From NCBI GenBank assembly GCA_034509495.1, contig JAVGWO010000026.1, forward strand, positions 1,987,409-2,051,408: 64,000 bases of DNA. The letters are read 5' to 3'. The notes under the pieces were generated by a model. That model was not told the origin of the DNA and did no database searches. It saw nothing but the letters and a program-made list of their open reading frames with translations. The position numbers were made by a program, and so were the translations under genes. Shown piece after piece: positions 55,986-64,000 of the stretch (position 1 is the stretch's first letter; each line of letters starts with the position of its first letter). Source of the DNA: Acestrorhynchus altus (lineage: Eukaryota; Chordata; Actinopteri; Characiformes; Acestrorhynchidae).

Positions 55986-56097
55986 ATGAGTTACACTGGG
56001 CTGGCTGTGCTCCTGCGAGGCCTCCTCCTGTCTGTCCTGCTGGGACTGGAGCTGACCACTGGGTCTTTGGCTTCTCAAGTTGTCCAACCTACTCCAG
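55986..56097 (+). CDS. First coding exon, signal-peptide protein, possibly stim2 (partial)
   Basis: An ATG with a purine at -3 (CACAATGA) opens 37 codons plus one base, ending at a consensus donor CAG|GTAAGA. An in-frame TGA at 55968-55970 excludes an upstream start. The peptide is a textbook secretory signal: an Arg at residue 11, a hydrophobic core LLLSVLLGLEL, then a polar stretch with a plausible cleavage after GSLAS. By gene order (CCKAR-TBC1D19-STIM2 in human) the best candidate is stim2, an ER membrane calcium sensor whose first exon also encodes the signal peptide. No EF-hand or SAM exon lies in this window, so identity is inferred from position; any secreted or membrane protein would fit the sequence. 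Everything after 56097 appears to be intron 1 (over 7.9 kb). Confidence 0.6.
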
Positions 56098-56392
56098 GTA
56101 AGACCCCCCCCCCCCCAGGACCACCTGAAATCCACTGAAGATCCACACACCCCTTCTGCTCAGCGAGTTCTATGAAAGGTCCACCCATTGTATTCAGCAC
56201 ACCCAGACATCCAGGGCTAGAAAGGAAATAATCCCCTGTAGAACCAAACATTCATGGTTGACTCTTACGGTATTCTAGGCTTCCTGTCTCAGGATCAGAG
56301 TAACATACAGACGTGAGGTGCAGATCAAGAAGTACCAAATGGTTCGATCCAGCTGAATCCCTCTTTAAATGCCAAAGGAGCCTTCCAGTGCA

Positions 56393-56790
56393 TGTTTACT
56401 GCTCTGGTTATGTGTGCATGCTCAATCAGCATGCTGTGAGGGGAGGGCCAGTGAGGTCACCCTCACAGGTGTTGGGTTATAGAGGAATATGAGGAGAGAG
56501 GGGCTGTTTGTTCAAATTTTAGAATAAAATTCATGATACTGATAGGTGTATAAATAACAAAAGTAATAAAGGACATTCTGGTATTATTTCATTTCATTGT
56601 TATGTGTTTTGAAGAACTTAAATATCCTCGCCAGTCTGATCATTATGAATAATTCATCAGTATTCTTACATTTACAGCTCAAAAACATTCTGGATGATCA
56701 AATCTGGATCTCCAAAAGGATTTCTGAGATATAAAGGGCTCTTTTTCACTCCTTATAAGCCAAACTGACCCACACAATAATTATATAGCC
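56393..56790 (+). repeat. Dispersed repeat family C, uninterrupted copy
   Basis: It matches the two flanks of the interrupted copy at 43206-44110 and so shows the empty arrangement. Shared blocks are GGGTTATAGAGGAATATGAG, AGTAATAAAGG and GATTTCTGAGATATAAAGG. It lies in intron 1 of the stim2 candidate. Confidence 0.75.
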
Positions 56791-57019
56791 GGGAAATCTT
56801 TGACCAAACCTGCTCAAATTCATACAAATATTTAAAGGAATATCTGGTGTCTCCTATAATTACTTTTTTCACATTTTGATGAATAAAGGTACGTCAAACT
56901 ACAAACACATCCAAGACAATTGACCTAGAATTTTGGCGTTGTTCTTTAGGCTGTTATAGAATGTGCTGTTGAGGTTTCTATATAGAACCTTTTTTGAAAA
57001 GGTGTAAAAGAACCCTCAT

Positions 57020-58480
57020 ATTTTAGTGCGTATGTGGGCTCCAGATGGGCGTGCTCTGAGGTTTGTACAAATGCACAAATTGGGCCCATTTTTAACCCTG
57101 CATGTTCCCATCACTGGTCCTGGTGAGCATGCATATGTGGGGGCAATATGGAGTCTGTGGACAGAACTCGGGCTTCCCCTACAAGCCCCACATGGACAAG
57201 TTATCTGAGTGTATAAGGTCCAAATAGTTTTCCAGTAGAATTGACCACTCTGGACCAGCTGCAGGTCAGCAAGCCCGGCTAGAGGAGTACAAAAGCACTC
57301 AAACATTGGGCTGTGGAGGGACGGAGCTTCATGGCATTTGTATTAAAGAAGTAATCACCCAACTTTAGTATCTGACCTTACCAGTGCTCTAGTGGCAGAA
57401 TGCAACCAGCTCAAGTACTTGACCAGATCCTCACAGCAGTGGTTCAGTGTCACGGGGAAAGCCTTCATTTCAGAAGAAGTGTTGAAGAAAAGGTGTCTAA
57501 ATTTTTGGCTAACCCTGGCACCAGTGTTGCTTGAGAATCCCACCATTGCTGAACATGTGGCTTTCATGATCGTCTCTGGGGTTTATGTAGGCCTTGTGTA
57601 GAACTTGGTAATGATGATCAGCGACACCTTGATTCCAGGAGACTCCAGGAGAGTATGGTCATTGTTGTTAAATTACAGTTGTTTATCATCTTATCATCTC
57701 TGAATGGTTAGAGATGCGCTTTGTTGGACGAGCCGTCAGCCTGAGCTGCAGCCAGAAATTGTAAGGACGTTTAAGAGCATCCTGTATTCAGAGGGCACCT
57801 GCTGTCACATTCCTCAGCCGAAGCAGTGCATGCATTTTGCCACAGTGAGGTGTTTGAAGCTCTCTGCGGTTGAAGTACCAGTGTGTAGATGTTCAGCACT
57901 GATCTCTGGATTAAATAACATGTCACCCTGGAGCTGAGTGGAGCAAAGCTGATTGGTAGCAAACTGTGGGTGGCAAGGGAAGGCCTGGCACGTTATGTCT
58001 TTGTGGTTGTTTAATTTGCCAAAAGAATGAGTCTGATTTGTGTTGTAAACATGCCCAAACTGGTTTAAGTTCAGTACGGAACATCACCAGATGGATAGAG
58101 AGGATTACTGGTCTGAATCTTGTTAGACGAAGGAATGTTGACATACTGCCACTACTTGTTTAAAGCTCCTAACCCCAATTTCCTCTAAACATTTATCAAC
58201 CTGACTCCCAGCCGCTGAACTCCAGAGGGAGCCTGCAGACGACGATATGTTCTCAGTGTGCAATCCACGAAATAATCGCCAAAACTCTCTTTTCCTTCCT
58301 GTTGTTGAAGGAAGGTAAGGCCATCACGACCAGTCAGTTGAAGTTGAGTGCTGGATGGACATATCTCGGGTTACTTCAGTAATTGCCAGAACGATGGGTT
58401 AATAAAATAACTCGGTTGAATAAATAATTGTCAATAACGACCGCAAACTTGTTTGTAGTTATCACAGGGTACACCCTGCA
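57020..58480. other. Intron 1 of the stim2 candidate, no exon seen
   Basis: About 1.5 kb without a recognisable exon. Short open frames on both strands show no known motif. The GGGC/CCCA-rich part at 57040-57200 is probably a dispersed repeat (AAGCCCCACATGG type). Confidence 0.5.
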
Positions 58481-58990
58481 GCCCACAGCATTTTTTTGAC
58501 AGCAAGGCTTCCTGCATTGTGCACCTCTCATGAAAAAGCAAACTTGTTTGGTCTCTTTCTGTTGACATGTATTTTAATACCAGGTGTGGTTGGACCTACC
58601 TGTCTTTAATGCTGCTGACAACGTTATAAGATAGACCCGCCGGTTGACAGTTGTTCCAGACCTTCCCAGAGTAATATGCACCCACAACCTCCTTTCTGAA
58701 CGGCTCTGAGAGCTCTTTGGATCTCTTTGGATCATGGTGATCCCACTCCCTTCAACAGCCAAAAGCAAACCAAACGAATGTTTGAGGTTTAAATAAGACA
58801 GAATCCCAAATCCGCTCTATGTTCTAACCATCTGTATTTGACGTGCTGATTTTGTAATGCATATATCAGTTTTATTTGTTTAGTTAGATCACCTTCATCT
58901 CTCAATATGGTTCAAATAGAGATTGAATGTCCATGTGTTTGAATATGTTAATGACAGGTTTTCATGGGACGTCTGCTGCTGTTATTGCTT
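58480..58990 (-). mobile_element. Tc1/mariner-like remnant, family A copy 4
   Basis: On the minus strand the terminal block (58985 downward: ATGGACATTCAATCTCTATT, then ATTGAGAGATGAAGG) precedes transposase-like coding sequence in broken frames. Around 58725-58640 the residues resemble the SEPFRKEVV...YSGK helix-turn-helix start of a Tc1 transposase. The left part (58490-58560) shares the GACAGCAAGG...CATGAAAAAGC block with copy 1. It is not functional. Confidence 0.7.
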
Positions 58991-59869
58991 TTACTTTATA
59001 AGATATTTTGTGTCATAGGTATGTGAATGCGTCTCGTGGACAACAGAGGTTCAGCTCTGTTCTGCAGGACCACCATGGCCAGATCAGTCACCCAGCAGCT
59101 GTTTTCTCAATCGCAGGCCAGGATTTAATGACGGTGTATCATTTCTGATGCACAGGCGTCTGGCCTGGATCAGGCTGACATGACAGATTGGTGTCTCTCC
59201 AGCTGTAACCCCCTCTAGCCTGCCAAGTGCACAGTCCACATCAGTGGTCAAATTTGACCTATCCAAATGGTTCGACATAAGCACACATGTGCATGCTAAT
59301 GGACTCCAAGCACCAGATAATTCATCACTGTCCATAAGACTACAGGAGAGTGTAATTGACACACAGCTAACCTGCTGCCAAATCTGCGGTAGAAAAAAAA
59401 GAAAGAAGCCAAAACAAGCTGTGATCATGAAAGTTTGCTAGTGGTTTATATAATAATTTGTAATGTCTTTATTTATGACCTTTGGACGCCTCCTTAGACA
59501 TTAAAATCTTACATGAACGCTGTTAGAAGTAGTTTTATGATTAATGTAGCATAATAGTCTGGGAGTGAAATGGTCTATTAACTTCAGTCAGAAAAGTGCA
59601 CCTGAATTGGGAGAGAACTGGTCTTATGTAAACACACTTCTCTTAGTCCATCTGTTTTGGTGTAATGCAATCTTGGAAAGAGTCAGGTTACAGCCATTTG
59701 ACTGTCACTGTGTTGATTTGACGGGGAAAATAAATCGGAATGAACTGCTGCACGAGTAATGCTCTGCTGCATGGCTGTTTGATTGTACATTTTACTTGGC
59801 AAGGTGCCTTATATGGGCGCACGCTTGTTTTGTTATTGTTACTTAATAATTTATATTAGTTCCTCAATG

Positions 59870-60615
59870 AGTTGTTAAGTAGTTAACAATTACTTCCTAG
59901 TTCACAGTAGCTACTAGATAACTAACATTACTACTGAATAAATCACTTACTTAGCAAATCATTCATTTCAGAACAAAATGGTTACTTGCATTCCTGCTCG
60001 ATGGTGGTTACTAAATAGATCAGTACTTTATTGTAGTTACTGAATGTTACGTTTCTGAATCCTTCACCTGAATGTACTAATTCATGCTACTTCCTGCATA
60101 GTTCATAGTAGTTACTGAATTGATCGGTATTTACTGAGCAGTTCATGGCAGTTGCTGAATAAGTTAGTACTTACTGGACAGATCACAATCTGCATTGGAC
60201 TGGTGCTCTGTCCAGGGGGTATTCCTGCCTTCTGCCCACTGATCCTGGATTAGCTCCTGGCCCACCATGACCCTGAACAGGATAAAGTGGACAAGAGGAT
60301 GAATGAATGAATAAAACATACACAGTAGTTACTGAATAAACGATACCTTTATTGAACAGTTCATAGCAGTTACTGAGTACGTTAGTACTTACAGAACAGA
60401 CTGTAGTAGTAACTGAATTAATCAGTAATAGAACCGTTACTGAACAGTTCACAGTAATGACTGAATAAATTACTGTTTACCGAACAGTTCACAGTAATGA
60501 ATGAATAAATTACTGTTTCCCGAACAGTTCACAGTAATGAATGAATAAATTACTGTTTCCCGAACAGTTCACAGTAATGACTGAATAAATTACTGTTTAC
60601 TGAACAGTTCATAGT
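59870..60615 (+). repeat. 40-bp tandem repeat with older diverged units
   Basis: Four near-identical 40-bp units at 60441-60600 (start positions 60441, 60481, 60521, 60561; unit GAACAGTTCACAGTAATGA then CTGAATAAATTACTG), plus a partial fifth. Upstream to about 59870 the same words (GTTCACAGTAGTTACTGAAT) recur in diverged, irregular form, split by a retroelement tail at 60190-60310. Confidence 0.9.
60190..60310 (+). mobile_element. Retroelement tail inserted in the 40-bp array
   Basis: It reads GGACTGGTGCTCTGTCCAGG, GGTATTCCTGCC, then CATGACCCTGAACAGGATAA and a GAATGAATGAAT tail, the 3' end of a fish non-LTR or SINE-type repeat also seen at 22190 (reversed) and 25990. Confidence 0.7.
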
Positions 60616-60679
60616 AAAATAATGGGACCTTTTTAGGTTCTGGACAGAAGTCTTTTAAAGATCATAAAGATTTTTTTGA

Positions 60680-61255
60680 CACTTGTTCATTTAAACTCAT
60701 GGATGATATTGTGTCTCATGATCCTTTGGATATCTGGAATCAATCTCAGACACCTGTGATAATTAGTTTGCCAGGTGAGCCCAATTAAAGCAAAACTACA
60801 AAGGATGTTCCACATTATTAAGCAGGTCACAGGTTTCGAGCAGTCTGACATTTCACAAAAACCTTAAGCGTGTTCATTGTACTGTGAAGAGATTTGTGGC
60901 TGATGCAGAGCCCAGAAGGGTTGATTCAGATAAAGACATAATGAGGAAAGTTTCTGACAGACAAGTTCATCGGATTAAGAGAGCAATAAGCTAACAGATA
61001 TTTGAAGTCGCTGGTGCCTTCGCATTCCCATGAACCTCAAGGTGTAGGATCCTCCTGATGCTTACTGTTGTACTGAAACCAACTATTTGGCCACCCATAA
61101 CCAATGCTCACAAGCAGAAACGGTTGCAGTCGGCCCAGACATACATGAAGACAGAATTTTCAAACAGTCTTATTCTTCCAGAGAAAAATATTATTTGCAT
61201 AATAATTTGGAATGAGGTGTATGTAGAACCATTGTCTTCATTAAGTAAGTACTGA
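60680..61255 (+). mobile_element. Internally deleted Tc1-like transposon (AATAATTTGGAA end)
   Basis: The plus strand contains CATTATTAAGCAGGTCACAG, GTACTGTGAAGAGATTTGTG, ATTCATCGGATTAAGAG-like sequence and CTCACAAGCAGAAACGGTTG, in the order of the transposase N-terminal half of a widespread fish Tc1 family, and then jumps to the right end ATTTGCATAATAATTTGGAA (61193-61212). Most of the catalytic domain is deleted. Confidence 0.8.
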
Positions 61256-64000
61256 AAAGCTTTTCTGATGGTAATTTGAACAGGTTTTCTGAACCAGTTG
61301 TATATGGAACCTTTTTGTTGAGACAACAATGTGTAAATTGAGTTGTTGCTCACATGTATACTGATAGCTCTTATTATGTGTGAATCAGTTATTCAGTACA
61401 GATGTCTCGTCATAACATCAACATTATCCCGCCTTTTTATGTAAAACTAGTCTAAAGTTTAAAGAGTCCTGTCAACTAGGAGAAAGTAAGAGCATTGGCG
61501 GCCGTGTGTGTTTTTGGAGCTTGTTTCCACGCTGTCTTGAGAGTCTGTGTAAATATTTGCTAGGCTTGGATTGCCCTCACTCTCTGTACATTAGAGGCCC
61601 AGATGGAGCAGAAGGAGTAGCGAGGTGTGACTGCTGAGGTGGCACTCACACTAGCTTTGTTGTCTCAAACATGTCGAGTCATGTAGAGTCAATCGTTTAT
61701 TGCTTAAAAAAAAAAAAAAACACTATCCTGTTAAAATCTCAAGGTAATTCCTTTCAAAGGAGGTGCCTTAACGACAACATTACCTGGCACTGAGGTTTAG
61801 CTCAGAAAGGTAATGCCTCTAAATGGCAGGGAAATAGCTGCGTTGCATAATCTTGTGCTTTATTGCACCTGTACCAGGCTGCCTTGAAGTCTTAACCTTG
61901 TGTTTACTCAGCCATTTGCACTGCATTTGGGCCTGAGGCTGCAGAAGTAAGAGCTAGTAACTATGCAAAGGGCTCAAGCTGAAGACCAGTTTTATGCCTG
62001 ACAAGAAAGAAGATGTGGGTCTTCATCTTAAGCCTCATTAAAGATTTGTTTTGGTTACGATTTAAAAAAGGCATCATATGCATGATAAAATGTCAGATTT
62101 CACTGTGATTGGCATATGAAAAAGTTCACTTTGGACAGAAACACAAGTGCATATTTAATGGATGTTACTGAAATCATTTTAAATTAAATCTAAGGGAGCA
62201 CATATATGGGGGATACTGCGGGCTTCATTTCCAGTCATGCTACAGTCGGCAAATGGAACATGACTTGATGGAACTGGCAGTTAGACTTCTCCAAAGGTGG
62301 AAAGTCAGAGCGGAGTCATGTTAATGTGATGGGGCGGATAGTGACTGGGCAATGCATACAAGGAAAAATTGGAACCGGTTTTAATAATTTAACAACATTT
62401 CAGATCATTTATACGAAAATGTTTTGGTCTTCAGAAGTAAATATTAGTTTGCTTTATTGGACAAATTGATACAGACATGATTCTGCTTTCAGCAAGCATC
62501 CCTAATTAAAATTAAAGCAGTTATACTGGCACAGCAGGAAACACTGGTGTGTTTTATACCCTTAAATGAGAGCGGGACCTTTATGTTCGTGGTGGTATTT
62601 GTTAGTATATTGTACAAAATTTGTGTGGGTGCGTGTGAGGGAAAGGGAGAGATCGGTGTTACTGTGGGCTTATTGGGATGTGTGGCTGTGACAGAAGAGT
62701 TGTTTTGGTTTTTTCAGTCACTGGCGGGCCTGCTGGAGCTGACCAAATGACCCATTTCCTATCCACACATTGCAGAGCTCATCTGCTACAATGCAGATTG
62801 CGTGTGTGTGTGTGTGTGTGTACACGCACGCAATCGAGACAGAGAGACTGAGAGGGAACAATCATACTTAACTGGGTATAAACAGCCGAGAGTGTTTGCT
62901 TATGAGCAAGCATTTTTCGAGACTGTGAGAACTGGACCAAATGAGAGATCCTTGAGTGGGGTTGTATGTATGAAAGTGGACATGTGTCCGGGTGATGGTG
63001 TATGACAGGCTTTGGTCAGTAAAGTGCTCCCTATTGTGGGCTCAATACTGATGGAATTTCATGTGTTGATGGCTCGTAGCAACCGTTTTGAGTGAAAGGT
63101 TGATTATATGTGGTCTTTGTATTGGGATAAAGACCGCTGTGGTTCTAGTGTGTCGAGGAAGGAAGATGTCTTCCCAGTCTGCAAGCCTTAGTCATAAAAA
63201 TTATGTAATGCTTTATATGGTTAAAATATGTTAAAAAGAATTCTAACTAGGGATTGAACGTTGGGATAGTGTCCAATATGCTCCCTGTATGGATACATAC
63301 TAGTGCATGCATATTTAAAAATGTTCAAATTAGGGACTAGGACTAATTTTAAGCCTAATATTGCCTTACGTGGTAATCCAACATTTATTCCTGAATGGTA
63401 CAACCGTCTAAGCACTGGGGATGTTATTTTTGGTGCACGGAGCTCAGTGGTAAGTGCAGGGGCAAACTGAGTTTGTTGCAACAGATGTGCAGTGTCATAT
63501 AAAGTTAAACTGTTTCCAATTTCTGGAAAATGCACATTCATGAAAGTCTCAATGCAGCCAGTAGGAGAGCAGAAGGAGCTACAGAGAGCACGTCCCACTT
63601 TTGGGTGTGTTGATAGCTCTAGAAAATGTGGGTCAGTTACTGGTGTAAAACTCTGACAAACACAGTTTGATTGTATCTCTTTAGGAACCAGGGCTTCAGA
63701 AAGCATCTTAGCACTAAAAGCGCTTTATCAGGATGAGAGTGTGCTTAGTGTGATAATCAGTTGACTATCTAACACTCCTTTTTGTGCTGAGAAGCTTTGG
63801 AGAAGCCCAGCGAAGTCAAAAGCTTCAGAATCTATAAAACACGAAGCACTAAGCTTCTCTTCATTTTAAGCTTGAAAATAGCCCAACGCTTTTACTCTGC
63901 CAAGCAAAATTAGTTCTTACTTCTTACTTAAATACTAGTACAGTAGATTTTAGGGCTGCATTAATACTGGTTTGGTATGTCTGTCCATTTGGATGCACTC
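61256..64000. other. Intron 1 of the stim2 candidate, continuing beyond the window
   Basis: About 2.7 kb with no recognisable exon. It contains a poly(A) run at 61706-61720 and a (TG)n tract at about 62798-62822. A 161-codon open stretch on the minus strand (63221-63706) has no motif or start context that I can support as a gene. Confidence 0.5.

Noticed and set aside
63221..63706. 161-codon minus-strand open frame near the window end
   Set aside because: It shows no recognisable domain, no clear start context and no repeat of the pattern elsewhere. A chance open frame in the intron is the simpler reading, though this is not proven.

Overview
This window is genomic DNA from a ray-finned fish, very probably a teleost. 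The genes have vertebrate exon-intron structure, the protein pieces read as fish orthologues, and the non-coding DNA is packed with (TG)n, (TA)n and (TTA)n microsatellites and with decayed Tc1/mariner-type transposons of kinds common in teleost genomes. The species cannot be read from the sequence.

Three genes are visible, in the order cckar (minus strand) - tbc1d19 (plus) - a first exon that may be stim2 (plus). This is the order of human 4p15.2 (CCKAR-TBC1D19-STIM2), recalled from memory. cckar (4310-11233) is complete: five coding exons join in phase into a 469-residue cholecystokinin receptor. tbc1d19 (16752-49078) is complete: 21 coding exons join in phase into a 522-residue TBC-domain protein. 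The third gene contributes one coding exon (55986-56097), encoding a signal peptide, downstream of a GC-rich CpG-island-like promoter (about 54690-55760). The rest of the window is its first intron, so its name rests on position only.

Layout: 1-4117, repeats and flank downstream of cckar; 4310-11233, cckar, with a GC-rich 18-bp minisatellite in intron 1; 11234-16751, shared upstream region between the divergent cckar and tbc1d19, carrying a decayed Ty3/Gypsy fragment at about 13190-14200; 16752-49078, tbc1d19, with many Tc1-like remnants in its introns and TG/CA repeats against the splice sites of seven introns; 49079-54690, downstream flank with two more Tc1-like remnants; 54690-64000, promoter, exon 1 and partial intron 1 of the stim2 candidate.

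The genes do not form a pathway or operon. The first is a gut and brain peptide-hormone receptor, the second a Rab-GAP-like protein, and the third, if it is stim2, an ER calcium sensor. I found no new multi-gene system. The most unusual signals are (i) an intron-1 minisatellite in cckar that stays open in frame with exon 1, (ii) a minisatellite in tbc1d19 intron 1 whose 14-bp unit looks like a 3' splice site, (iii) TG/CA tracts crowding tbc1d19 splice sites, (iv) replacement of both catalytic fingers in the TBC domain, and (v) four copies of one Tc1-like family, one of them apparently containing a second element.
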